Assembly: GCA_964626065.1 (NCBI GenBank)
Contig: CAZVDE010000004.1
Location: 15,740 to 79,739, forward strand
Origin: UBA3910 sp964626065
GTDB taxonomy: Bacteria; Bacillota; Limnochordia; Darwinibacteriales; Darwinibacteriaceae
Direction: 5' to 3'
Length of the DNA stretch: 64,000 nucleotides
The notes under the pieces are model-generated. The model saw only the letters and a program-made list of their open reading frames with translations. It was not told the DNA's origin and ran no database searches. The position numbers were made by a program, and so were the translations under genes. Shown here piece by piece: positions 1-8,157 of this stretch. Position 1 is the stretch's first letter. Every line of letters begins with the position of its first letter.

Positions 1-138
1 CCCCTCGATCTGCCCAATAATGGTTAGGCAGTGAAAAGGGGGCCCTTCCTCCGGTGCAACCGGCATTTCGGACTGCCCGAATTCTTTGATCGTCTCCAGC
101 GCAGTTTCCTCCCCGGGCATTTCATCCTGTTCACGCAT
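1..138 (-). CDS. tepA: TepA/ClpP-class serine protease family protein (N-terminal part, runs off the window)
   Basis: Only the first 46 codons are inside the window. The translation starts MREQDEMPGEE and reaches the stretch FHCLTIIGQIEG, which is typical of the start of the ClpP-like domain in TepA (YmfB) proteins, described as membrane-linked serine proteases of the crotonase/ClpP fold. The ATG at 138 is chosen because AGGAGGG lies just upstream. The position directly after rnj matches the Bacillus order dapA-rnjB-tepA. The Shine-Dalgarno sequence is buried in a strong hairpin (separate entry). Catalytic residues lie outside the window, so the family call rests on the N-terminal motif and synteny. 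Confidence 0.75.
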   Translation of the reverse strand, partial: MREQDEMPGEETALETIKEFGQSEMPVAPEEGPPFHCLTIIGQIEG

Positions 139-143
139 GAAAA

Positions 144-184
144 CCCTCCTTCCCTATCATAGGTAGTATGATAAGAAAGGAGGG
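144..184 (-). promoter_or_regulatory. 17-bp hairpin that sequesters the tepA ribosome binding site
   Basis: Positions 184-168 and 160-144 (minus strand) pair over 17 consecutive positions with a 7-nt loop. Two of the pairs are G-U in the minus-strand RNA but would be A-C mismatches in plus-strand RNA, so the structure is favoured only in the transcribed orientation. The 3' arm contains the tepA Shine-Dalgarno AAGGAGGG, and the 5' arm holds the complementary CCCTCCTT. Four U residues follow, so weak termination after rnj is an alternative role. Confidence 0.7.
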
Positions 185-201
185 TAGTTAAACATGTCAG
201 C

Positions 202-1869
202 CTAGATTTCCATAATTATGGGCAGAATCATGGGCCTTCTTTTGTTTTTTTCCCAAATGTAGCGATTCAAGCTGTCCCGGACAGCGCTCTTTAGGGCACC
301 CCAGTCCGTAATGTTTTGCGCCAAACATGCATCCAGCGCCTCCTTGGCCCTTAAACGCGCCTCCTCCATCAGCTCTTCCGATTCTCGCACGTAAACAAAC
401 CCGCGAGAAACTAAATCCGGTCCGGCCGCGACCCTGCCGGTTTTTTTATTTACCGTAACGACAACGATGACAATCCCGTCTGTGGACAACTGACGCCTGT
501 CGCGCAGAACAATGTTACCCACATCGCCTACGCCGAGGCCGTCCACGAAGACCTGCCCCGACTCCACCCGTTCCCGAATCGCGGCGCCACCTGCGGTGAA
601 ATCGACCGGAAGGCCTATCTCTCCGATGATGATGTTTTCCTTAGCAACTCCGGTGGCCTCCGCCAGTTCGGCGTGTTTGAGCAGCATTCTGTGCTCGCCG
701 TGAATGGGTATGAAGTAGCGGGGTTTACACAGATTGAGCAGGAGTTTCAATTCCTCCTGTTGGGCGTGGCCTGAAGTGTGTACACCCAGATGAGGCTCGT
801 AGATAACATTGGCCCCTTCTTTAAACAGCTGATTAATGATCCGGCCCACCGATTTTTCGTTTCCCGGGATGGGTGAAGCGGAAATGATGACGGTGTCACC
901 CGGTTCAATCGCAATTCTGTGATGTTCAGCCATGGCCATCCTGCTGAGAGCAGACATGGGCTCGCCCTGGCTGCCCGTGGAAATAACGACGGCCCGCTCG
1001 CGGGGCAGGCGGTCTAATTCATCCAACTCAATCAGCATGCCCGAAGGGATTTTCAGATAACCCAACTCACTTGCCACTTCCACAACTCGGATCATGCTGC
1101 GCCCCGTTACGCTCACCCGGCGGTTCTCACGCTCGGCCGCATCAAAAATTTGTTGGATGCGATGAACGTTGGAAGCGAAGGTGGCCACCAAAATGCGCCC
1201 CTGCGCTCTGCTGAAAATCTGCCGGAACGTTTCCCCCACCATCTTCTCGGACGCGGTGTACCCGGGACGTTCCGCGTTTGTTGAATCGGACAGCAGGCAT
1301 AAGACCCCTTTTTGGCCCAGTTCAGCAAACTTATAAAAATCGGCGGTTTTGCCATCATAGGGTGTCTGATCGAATTTGAAGTCGCTGCAGTGCACTATGA
1401 CGCCTAAAGGCGTGTGAAATGCCAGCGCGACCACACCTGCGATGCTGTGATTGACGTGGATAAATTCCACATCAAAATTCCCCACCACAATCCGCTGCCC
1501 CGCCGTAATCTCGCGCAGATCGGCGTTTCTCTCTAATCCGTGTTCATTCAGCTTCACCCGCAGCAGGCCCAAAGTGAGCTTGGTGCCATACACGGGCACA
1601 TTAATTTGACGCAGCACATAGGGGACGCCCCCGATATGATCTTCATGCCCATGCGTCAAAAAGATTCCCTTGACCCGCTGGGCATTTTCCACAAGATAAG
1701 TGATGTCCGGAATAACCAGATCAACACCGGGCATATCATCTTCCGGAAACATTACCCCGGCATCTACAATGGCTAAATCCTCTCCAATCTCCACCACTGT
1801 CATGTTTTTCCCGATTTCACCCAGTCCACCCAGGGGAAGGATTCGTATTTTATTTTTTTCTTTCGTCAT
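202..1869 (-). CDS. rnj: Ribonuclease J
   Basis: 555 residues, the usual RNase J length. This metallo-beta-lactamase/beta-CASP enzyme has 5'-3' exonuclease and endonuclease activity and acts in mRNA decay and rRNA maturation in the cytoplasm. The metal-binding signature HGHEDH is at residues 73-78, the glycine-rich LPLGGLGEIGKN at 11-22, the beta-CASP domain is in the middle, and the C-terminal motif HTSGHA is near residue 365. GGAGGT lies about 12 nt before the ATG. Position next to tepA suggests the rnjB (ymfA) type, but one sequence cannot separate J1 from J2. A promoter and an attenuator-like hairpin lie in its leader. Confidence 0.95.
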   Translation of the reverse strand: MTKEKNKIRILPLGGLGEIGKNMTVVEIGEDLAIVDAGVMFPEDDMPGVDLVIPDITYLVENAQRVKGIFLTHGHEDHIGGVPYVLRQINVPVYGTKLTLGLLRVKLNEHGLERNADLREITAGQRIVVGNFDVEFIHVNHSIAGVVALAFHTPLGVIVHCSDFKFDQTPYDGKTADFYKFAELGQKGVLCLLSDSTNAERPGYTASEKMVGETFRQIFSRAQGRILVATFASNVHRIQQIFDAAERENRRVSVTGRSMIRVVEVASELGYLKIPSGMLIELDELDRLPRERAVVISTGSQGEPMSALSRMAMAEHHRIAIEPGDTVIISASPIPGNEKSVGRIINQLFKEGANVIYEPHLGVHTSGHAQQEELKLLLNLCKPRYFIPIHGEHRMLLKHAELAEATGVAKENIIIGEIGLPVDFTAGGAAIRERVESGQVFVDGLGVGDVGNIVLRDRRQLSTDGIVIVVVTVNKKTGRVAAGPDLVSRGFVYVRESEELMEEARLRAKEALDACLAQNITDWGALKSAVRDSLNRYIWEKNKRRPMILPIIMEI

Positions 1870-1915
1870 GCAGTTTTATGCACCTCCAATATAACTATGA
1901 CTATTATTGCGCAGT

Positions 1916-1950
1916 AAAAAAGAACCACCCTCCGTCCGCACACGGTGGTT
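1916..1950 (-). terminator. Intrinsic-terminator-like hairpin in the rnj leader (candidate attenuator)
   Basis: On the minus strand AACCACC (1950-1944) pairs with GGTGGTT (1929-1923) and is followed by C and six T (1922-1916). It lies between the rnj promoter and the rnj start at 1869, so it would end transcription before the gene. The upstream GGTTG (1964-1960) can pair with CAACC (1951-1947), a weak competing helix. This could be a conditional leader; no ligand class is recognised. Confidence 0.5.
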
Positions 1951-1985
1951 GAATTTCACCAACCGAACAAGTCACGTATTTATAT

Positions 1986-2014
1986 ATTATACACAACAAG
2001 CCGGGAATAATCAA
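1986..2014 (-). promoter_or_regulatory. Sigma-A-type promoter of rnj
   Basis: Minus-strand TTGATT (2014-2009), a 17-nt spacer and a perfect TATAAT (1991-1986). It sits directly downstream of the terminator of the transporter operon, so rnj and tepA form their own transcription unit with a leader of about 110 nt. Confidence 0.65.
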
Positions 2015-2020
2015 ATAAGG

Positions 2021-2053
2021 CAAAAACCCCGCCTTGCGGGGGGGTTTTCTTTG
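2021..2053 (-). terminator. Terminator of the malE-malF-malG-like operon
   Basis: Hairpin with arms AAAACCCC/GGGGTTTT and T tracts on both strands, 26 nt past the permease stop codon. Its two arms share 12-nt identities with the terminator at 9482-9508 on the other side of the alpha-glucoside island. Confidence 0.75.
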
Positions 2054-2078
2054 TCCGTTCCATTAGGGAGCAGTCCAC

Positions 2079-2939
2079 TCACTGTTTGACCCCCCCTAAA
2101 GTTAAACCCGTGATCAGCCATTTAGAGGAATACATAAAAAGAAGCATGGCCGGAACGGCAACTAAAACAGAGGCCGCGGAAAAAACGCCCCATTGAGTTG
2201 TGAATTGATCCAATAGTTTTTGAAAACCCAAGGGCCATGTAATCAAATTGGACTTTTGCAGCATAACCCTAGCCATCATGAATTCACTCCAGGATGTCAT
2301 AAAGCTAAACAAACCTGCAATCCCTAAAGCCGGCGTAGAAAGGGGAATAATGATCCTTAAAAAAGCCTCGAGGGCGCTGGCCCCATCAATTAAGGCCGCT
2401 TCCTCCAGCTCTTTGGGAATAGTGTCATAGTAACCTTTTAGAAGCCAGATCGAAAACGGTATGGCACCAACGGAGTGGGCGAGGATCAATCCGGTATAGG
2501 TATTAAACAACTGCATTCTGACTACCATAACGTAAATTGGCAAAAGCAGCATTCCCGGTGGCAGCATTTGAGTGGTTAAAAGAAACAGCAAACCCGATTT
2601 CTTGCCGGGGAAATCCCAGCGGGAAAAGGCATAAGCCGCACTGGCGGATAACGTTATGGCCACAATCACCGTCGTTAAGGAGACTACCAAACTATTCCAA
2701 AGCCAAATTAGAAAGTCCTTTTCAAAAATTAGTATGCGGTAGTTTTCTAAGGTGGCGTGAGCCGGGATGATGGATAAGCTGGTAGATAATAACTGGGAGC
2801 CGGGCCTTAACGAGATGGTTACGACTCGCAAAAAGGGGTAAACGGCAGCAACACATGCGGCTACTAACGTAATGTGGATAAAAATCCTTTTGATTAGACT
2901 GTCTCTTTTTCCTCGGGCGAAAAACCTTTTTATTTTCAA
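2079..2939 (-). CDS. Carbohydrate ABC transporter permease, MalG type
   Basis: 286 residues, typical for the MalG-type inner-membrane permease of CUT1 sugar importers. One N-terminal membrane segment (about residues 20-42) is followed by five more. The EAA loop that contacts the ATPase is visible as EEAALIDGASALEAFLRIIIP near residues 178-198. The ATG overlaps the MalF-type gene by four bases (ATGA), so the two are translationally coupled. No ATPase gene is in the operon; a shared MsmX-type ATPase elsewhere is the usual arrangement in Bacillota. Substrate (malto-oligosaccharide or another alpha-glucoside) is inferred from the adjacent alpha-glucosidase. Confidence 0.9.
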   Translation of the reverse strand: MKIKRFFARGKRDSLIKRIFIHITLVAACVAAVYPFLRVVTISLRPGSQLLSTSLSIIPAHATLENYRILIFEKDFLIWLWNSLVVSLTTVIVAITLSASAAYAFSRWDFPGKKSGLLFLLTTQMLPPGMLLLPIYVMVVRMQLFNTYTGLILAHSVGAIPFSIWLLKGYYDTIPKELEEAALIDGASALEAFLRIIIPLSTPALGIAGLFSFMTSWSEFMMARVMLQKSNLITWPLGFQKLLDQFTTQWGVFSAASVLVAVPAMLLFMYSSKWLITGLTLGGVKQ

Positions 2940-3961
2940 GCCCCTTCCGCCTCCTCCAAACTACGTGTTGTCCTCAGGTGCACCCAGGCAAAGAACATTA
3001 AAATCGCCAAAATAACAGTGGAATAGGCAGCACCGAAACCATAGCGGTAGAATTCAAACACAGCTTTATAAAGCGACGTTACCAAAATATCCGTTCCTTC
3101 CATGGGGCCCCCTCTCGTAACAAGGTAAATGACGTTGAAATTATTAAATGTCCAGACGACCCCCAATACGGTGGCCGGTACCAGCACAGGTTTCAGCAGC
3201 GGCATCGTAATACTTTTGAACTGCTGCCAGCCGGATGCCCCATCGATTTGTGCGGCGTCATAGTACTCCGGCGAAATGCTCTGCAGCCCACCCAAGAGAA
3301 CCACCATCATAAAGGGTACACCAAGCCAAACATTGATGAAGATAACGGCAACAAACGCCCATTTCGGATCCGAAAGCCATTGGACAGAAGTCAACCCCAG
3401 CCGCCGCAGAAGCGCATTAACAAAGCCGTATTGGTAGTGGAATTCATTTTTCCACGTTAGGGCAGCGATTACCTGTGGGATGGCCCAGGGTACGGTTAGA
3501 ATGGTTCTGTAAATAGCCCTGCCGCGCAGGGGACGGTTTAATAAAATCGCTAAGCATAGCCCCCCCGCAACATGGAAAGAAACATTAATTGCTGTCCAGG
3601 CAATAGTCCTCATTAAGAGCCTCAGAAACGTGACGTTTTGCAGAACGGGCGAACGAAAGACATCCAGAAAATTTTCAATGCCATAGCTAAGGCCCACCGA
3701 AAACTGTTTAAACCTATACATGCTCATATTACTAAAAGCCAGTTTTAAGTTGAAGCCAAAAGGATAAATAACCAAAACAGTGACCGCCAGCAGAGCAGGA
3801 AACATCAGCATAAGCGGCAGAGCGTTTTTGAGCTTCAACCACCGATAAAACACGAAATAGGCGAGCAACTCAAGAATCACTACCCCAAACAACAAAATGG
3901 CTAGGATTCTTCCCGCTTCGTTTAAACCCTGCAGCACAATCTTCCACGTTAAAGGAACCAC
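2936..3961 (-). CDS. Carbohydrate ABC transporter permease, MalF type
   Basis: 341 residues from the GTG at 3961, chosen because GGGAGGGGG lies 6 nt upstream. The longer reading frame back to 4030 would translate an intercistronic hairpin. Several membrane segments are visible, beginning with about residues 17-40 and 50-70. The EAA motif reads EYYDAAQIDGASGWQQFKSI, typical of CUT1 permeases. It would form the heterodimeric channel with the MalG-type protein. The 75 nt between it and the malE-like gene hold the hairpin at 3980-4019. Confidence 0.88.
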   Translation of the reverse strand: MVPLTWKIVLQGLNEAGRILAILLFGVVILELLAYFVFYRWLKLKNALPLMLMFPALLAVTVLVIYPFGFNLKLAFSNMSMYRFKQFSVGLSYGIENFLDVFRSPVLQNVTFLRLLMRTIAWTAINVSFHVAGGLCLAILLNRPLRGRAIYRTILTVPWAIPQVIAALTWKNEFHYQYGFVNALLRRLGLTSVQWLSDPKWAFVAVIFINVWLGVPFMMVVLLGGLQSISPEYYDAAQIDGASGWQQFKSITMPLLKPVLVPATVLGVVWTFNNFNVIYLVTRGGPMEGTDILVTSLYKAVFEFYRYGFGAAYSTVILAILMFFAWVHLRTTRSLEEAEGA

Positions 3962-3979
3962 AGATTTCCCCCTCCCGGA

Positions 3980-4019
3980 AAGGTGTCCGGCCCGGCCGGA
4001 AGGCTGAACCGGACACCTT
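3980..4019 (-). promoter_or_regulatory. Intercistronic hairpin between the malE-like and malF-like genes
   Basis: Perfect 11-bp inverted repeat AAGGTGTCCGG / CCGGACACCTT with an 18-nt loop, beginning 18 nt after the binding-protein stop codon. There is no U tract, so it is unlikely to be a full terminator. A 3'-end-protecting or partial-termination role that gives more binding protein than permease is the likely function, as known for the malE-malF interval of enteric bacteria. Confidence 0.6.
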
Positions 4020-4036
4020 GCTAAAAGCACCGCTTG

Positions 4037-5296
4037 TTATTTGTACATTTCCCGAATGAGTTTTTCCGCCGCTTCCTGCATCGCCTGTGCTGCCGCTTCC
4101 GGTGTCATTTTTCCGGCCATAACGGCTTCTAAGTTAGGACGTATGGCATCCCAAACCGCTCGCATTTCCGGTACCGTCGGCATTGGTTTACCAACAGTCA
4201 TTTGGTCAGCCGACCCCTTCAAGATGGGGTCCATCGCTAATGAAGGATGTTCTAAGGCTGTCTCAGTCGCCGGCAGACGCATGTGTTTTTCCAGGAAAAG
4301 GATTTGGACTTCATCTGTTGAGACAAATTCAATAAACTCCTTGGCAATCTTTTCCTTTTCTTGATCGATGTAATCAGGTAACATGAAATAGATACCCGAC
4401 GTCATCGGTGACGGCCACAAACCAGTTTCGCTAATCATAGGGATCCGGGCGATACCCAGATCTACTCTTTCGGCTATATCTTCTCCCAAATAGTCCGCAA
4501 GCGACCAATCGCCGTTGATTAACATGGCCGCTTTTCCCTCTTTGAACAGGGCATCGGCGGCATCGTAGTCACTTTCGACCGGGACAATTTTAGAAGTATG
4601 CTTCAAATCCTGGACAAACCGCAGCGCTTCTACCATGGCAGAGGTGTTTAGGGTGGGGATAACCCCATCTAAAGGCCAACCGCCAAACCCGCCCAACCAT
4701 GGTGCAAAGAAGAATGGTTCGTTTAGATTGTAGACCAACCCGTACTGATCGGGCATTCCGTCAGAATCATAATCAACCGTGAGTTCTTGAGCTATTTTAA
4801 TCATTTCATCACTGGTCTGAGGGGCTTCGGGAAGCAGATTCTTGTTATACAGCAGCATCAAATGGTTGCCGACACTGATGGGAACACCCCAAGTTTGGCC
4901 ATCAAGTTCCACACTCTCCAGGCCGGGGCGCACAAAGCCTGCTAAAAACTCAGGATCAAAGACATCGTCAACGGGTTTGATAATCTGCATAGCCACAAAA
5001 GGCCCCGCATGATCCGACACTGTCCAAAGCAAATCCGGTCCTTGGCCCGCGAAAGCCGCAGCCTGGAAATCTTGCCGGAGTTCCTCAACTCCATAACTGA
5101 CGACTTCCATGGTAAGCCAGGGACGATCGATGCAGAATTCTTCCGCCAGCTTCTCGATTTCTCCCAAAACGCCGCCGGTTACTTCGCCTTCTTTGGTCCA
5201 AATGGTAAATTCTGTCTTCTTCTGCGCCGCTGCGCCAGCGCAAGCCAGCAGCACAACCAACAATAGGCTAGTTACGGAAATGGCTAACCGTTTCAT
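4037..5296 (-). CDS. Extracellular sugar-binding lipoprotein, MalE type
   Basis: 419 residues. The N-terminus has a basic start, a hydrophobic stretch and a lipobox LLAC with Cys at residue 19, so it is probably a lipoprotein on the outer face of the cytoplasmic membrane. The remainder fits the solute-binding family 1 fold: early EFTIWTKEGEV, the central LLYNKNLLPEAPQTSDEMIKIA typical of MalE-like proteins, and LINGDWSL. It would deliver an oligosaccharide to the MalF/MalG-type permease. A good Shine-Dalgarno (GGAGG) precedes the ATG, and an operator lies 132 nt upstream of the start codon. Confidence 0.92.
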   Translation of the reverse strand: MKRLAISVTSLLLVVLLACAGAAAQKKTEFTIWTKEGEVTGGVLGEIEKLAEEFCIDRPWLTMEVVSYGVEELRQDFQAAAFAGQGPDLLWTVSDHAGPFVAMQIIKPVDDVFDPEFLAGFVRPGLESVELDGQTWGVPISVGNHLMLLYNKNLLPEAPQTSDEMIKIAQELTVDYDSDGMPDQYGLVYNLNEPFFFAPWLGGFGGWPLDGVIPTLNTSAMVEALRFVQDLKHTSKIVPVESDYDAADALFKEGKAAMLINGDWSLADYLGEDIAERVDLGIARIPMISETGLWPSPMTSGIYFMLPDYIDQEKEKIAKEFIEFVSTDEVQILFLEKHMRLPATETALEHPSLAMDPILKGSADQMTVGKPMPTVPEMRAVWDAIRPNLEAVMAGKMTPEAAAQAMQEAAEKLIREMYK

Positions 5297-5427
5297 TTCA
5301 AGATTCCTCCTTTTTTAGTTAGAAATCAAATTTCGCCCTTGCCCTATGCTACATTTCATTACCCCCTCTGTCCCAAAAACCGGCCGGTGATTACAACACA
5401 TCCACTATCGGGATTTCCACACTTCGC

Positions 5428-5441
5428 CTATAACGTTATAG
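5428..5441. promoter_or_regulatory. LacI-type operator upstream of the malE-like gene
   Basis: Perfect 14-bp palindrome CTATAACGTTATAG with the central CG typical of LacI/GalR sites. An identical copy lies in the promoter region of the lacI-type gene (9353-9366). On the minus strand it overlaps a -10-like TATACT, so bound repressor would block the promoter. The -35 is poorly matched. Confidence 0.8.
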
Positions 5442-5528
5442 TATAAGGCTGTTATTTAAATCAGAGCGGGAAGATGCCGCGGGATGGCTGCCTAAATCAA
5501 CCGGCACCCTTGCTTCGAACGTATACCT

Positions 5529-8048
5529 TCAAATCTCAATTTCCATTATAAATCCGGCGGCATTGGGTGTTGGGACTGCCACAATAAGTTCGCCTCGGGG
5601 TCCTTGAGCCGCCCAAGCCTTATCGAGACCTACTTCAACGTTATCACGCTCTACTAGATTGAGGTGTGTACCCGCCACTTTGATCTTGCCGCTTGTCAGC
5701 ACATTTTTGTAATATTCGTCGACGTAAAGGTGAACCAGCACTTGTTCTCGGGGCGGCAAAAACTGCCCCTGCGGAGCGGCCACCTTGAGCGTAAACCCCT
5801 TTTTTGCGGGCCGTAAGACAACGGAAGTTGTGGCGCACCGGCCCTCTTTATAACCAAAACCCTCGCCCGCATCCTCATACAACTCTAAGTGCGCCAAAAC
5901 ATCATCTTTGGCCCCCTTATCCGGCTGCGGCGATGGAACGTAAATGTGCAGGCATAACTGTTTGCCATCTCGCTCGCCGGTGTGGTTTACAGGTTGTTCC
6001 ATAGGTAAAATGGCACCGGCCCGCACATACAACGGTAGGCGGTCCAGTGGCGCGGGGGCGACAATGTGTGTACCGCCGCAGAAATATTGGCCGCTCCAGT
6101 AATCTACCCACCGGCCCTCAGGAAGGTACACGAGGCGTTCCCGCCGACCGGGCTCATAAACCGGGCAGACGAGTAAATCTTGGCCCACAAGAAATTGATC
6201 CGATAAATGGAAGGTGTTAGAATCAGTGGGGTATTCTAAAAACAGGGGCCGCATAATGGGCAGTCCCGTTTGGGCAGCGCGGTGAAACTCGTTATATAAA
6301 AAAGGCAGCAACCGATAGCGCAGGCGCAAAAATCGCCTTGAGATGCTTTCCACCTCGGGGCCAAAACTCCAAGGTTCCTGGTCAATTGTGTCCTCGGCAC
6401 TGTGGTTGCGGTAAAAAGGCATGAAGGCACCCACTTGCATCCAGCGGGCAAATAATTCGCCCCGGGCATCGCCTTGAAAGCCGCCGACATCGCTGCCCAC
6501 AAAAGGAACCCCGGACAAACCCATGCCCAAACACATGGGGATGGACATCTGCAAATGTTTCCACCAACTATGATTATCGCCCATCCAAACTGCTGCGTAA
6601 CGTTGGATACCCGCATAGCCCGATCGAGTTAGCAAGAAAGGGCGTTTGTCCGGCCGCAAGCGCTTTAAGGCATCATAAGTAGCCATAGCCATAGTCAACC
6701 CGTAGGCATTATGTACTTGGGAATGGGCAGCCTCTTCCCCTTCTTCGCCCTGCAGTACTTCATCGGGAAGCGTATTGCGAGAAAAACAGGATGGCTCGTT
6801 CATATCATTCCAGATTCCGGCCACTCCCGCATCAAAAAGATCGCCGTGTAGATCGCCCCACCACTGGCGGGTTCTTTCTTTCAAAAAATCCGGAAAGACC
6901 GTCCTACCGGGCCAAACAGTCCCCACAAACAACTCGCCATCCGGATAACAGATAAAATTGCGCCGCTGAACCCCTGCCCGGAATACTTCGTAATGCCCAT
7001 CCATTTTGACCCCGGGGTCAACGATAGTTACTGTTTTGAACCCCTGAGCGGCCAAATCCTTGATCATTCGGCGAGGATTTGGAAAGCGTTCTTTGTCCCA
7101 GGTAAAGACACGGTACCCATCCATGTAATGAATGTCCAAATAAATAGCATCGCACGGCAGCCGGCGAGCCCTCATTTCGGAGGCGATCTCCCGCACGCGT
7201 GCTTCCGGGTAATAGCTGTAACGGCTTTGTTGATAACCCAAAGCCCACAGGGGTGGAAGTTCCATCCGCCCGGTCAATTCTGTATACTGCCGGATAACAT
7301 CCTTTGGTCCGGGGCCGGCGAAAATATAGGTATCCAAGGTAGGTTGCATCGCCGCCAGTTTTAACACTTGGCTTTGGCTTTTAGCCACATCATAGATAAC
7401 CCTAGCCGGGCAATCGACAAACAGTCCGGTGCTGCGTCCCTCATCATCCATACTTAGGGCAAACGGGATGGCTTGGTACAGCTCGTCGTGGCCCGGAATG
7501 TGCAGCGGCTCGTCAGTGGCCCAGAAAGATAATCGCTGGCCGCGCTTATCGAGAAAACCTTGCTTTTGGCCGAAACCATAATAGCGCATGCCCTCAGGTG
7601 CCTGCAGCGCCCAACTGCAGCCCACTATTTTAGCAGCCGAGTCGGTCCTTTCTTCCATGATAAGGCCAAAGCCCTCAGCCTGCGCCGTGGCGGCCGCCGA
7701 GGAGCCATCCCGCCGTTTTAAACTCAAGCGGAAGGGGTCTTTTTCAATTATCACGGTCAAGCCCTGAGCAGCTGAACAATGTGTCTGCCAAAGCAAAGAA
7801 TGATTCTGCTCCCGAAGGCTGCCTTCACAACCCGACCCATAATCCGCTGAAGTGGTCACGGCATAAGAGCGCTGCGCGGGTTTCACACCCCTGGGCACCA
7901 TTTGTACCCTGATTAAAGCGGCTGATAAAGCGGCAATCTGCACCTGCACCTCGTCAGTTTCCAAAAACAGGACCGAACCCCGTTGTTCCCAATTGGTAAT
8001 GGCCCCTATGTCCTGAGTTCTTAAGGTAGGTTGTCTTTTATTACTCAA
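5529..8048 (-). CDS. Glycoside hydrolase family 31 alpha-glucosidase
   Basis: 839 residues, no signal peptide, so cytoplasmic. The GH31 catalytic barrel has the nucleophile Asp415 in the motif GIWNDMNEPS and the likely acid/base Asp491 in WMGDNHSWW. N-terminal beta-sandwich (about 20-250) and C-terminal beta domains (about 600-839) are consistent with the family. It would release glucose from the non-reducing end of imported alpha-glucosides. Start is a TTG at 8048 with GGAG 9 nt before. No promoter stands out in the 109 nt upstream, so it is probably cotranscribed with the regulator. Alpha-xylosidase is a less likely alternative within GH31. Confidence 0.92.
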   Translation of the reverse strand: MSNKRQPTLRTQDIGAITNWEQRGSVLFLETDEVQVQIAALSAALIRVQMVPRGVKPAQRSYAVTTSADYGSGCEGSLREQNHSLLWQTHCSAAQGLTVIIEKDPFRLSLKRRDGSSAAATAQAEGFGLIMEERTDSAAKIVGCSWALQAPEGMRYYGFGQKQGFLDKRGQRLSFWATDEPLHIPGHDELYQAIPFALSMDDEGRSTGLFVDCPARVIYDVAKSQSQVLKLAAMQPTLDTYIFAGPGPKDVIRQYTELTGRMELPPLWALGYQQSRYSYYPEARVREIASEMRARRLPCDAIYLDIHYMDGYRVFTWDKERFPNPRRMIKDLAAQGFKTVTIVDPGVKMDGHYEVFRAGVQRRNFICYPDGELFVGTVWPGRTVFPDFLKERTRQWWGDLHGDLFDAGVAGIWNDMNEPSCFSRNTLPDEVLQGEEGEEAAHSQVHNAYGLTMAMATYDALKRLRPDKRPFLLTRSGYAGIQRYAAVWMGDNHSWWKHLQMSIPMCLGMGLSGVPFVGSDVGGFQGDARGELFARWMQVGAFMPFYRNHSAEDTIDQEPWSFGPEVESISRRFLRLRYRLLPFLYNEFHRAAQTGLPIMRPLFLEYPTDSNTFHLSDQFLVGQDLLVCPVYEPGRRERLVYLPEGRWVDYWSGQYFCGGTHIVAPAPLDRLPLYVRAGAILPMEQPVNHTGERDGKQLCLHIYVPSPQPDKGAKDDVLAHLELYEDAGEGFGYKEGRCATTSVVLRPAKKGFTLKVAAPQGQFLPPREQVLVHLYVDEYYKNVLTSGKIKVAGTHLNLVERDNVEVGLDKAWAAQGPRGELIVAVPTPNAAGFIMEIEI

Positions 8049-8157
8049 AATAATCGGCTCCTTTCAGGCCCCGGAAATATTTGTGATTAGTTGCTGAGCG
8101 TGCAGCCCCTAACGGTTTGGCCTAAACTCCTGCCCGGTATTCTGCGGCCGGCAGCGA

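Noticed and set aside
3962..4030. Longer N-terminus of the MalF-like permease
   Set aside because: It would translate the intercistronic hairpin and lacks a ribosome site; the GTG at 3961 has an excellent one.
5200..5520. Catabolite-responsive (cre) site near the sugar genes
   Set aside because: No match close to the cre consensus was seen apart from the LacI-type palindrome.
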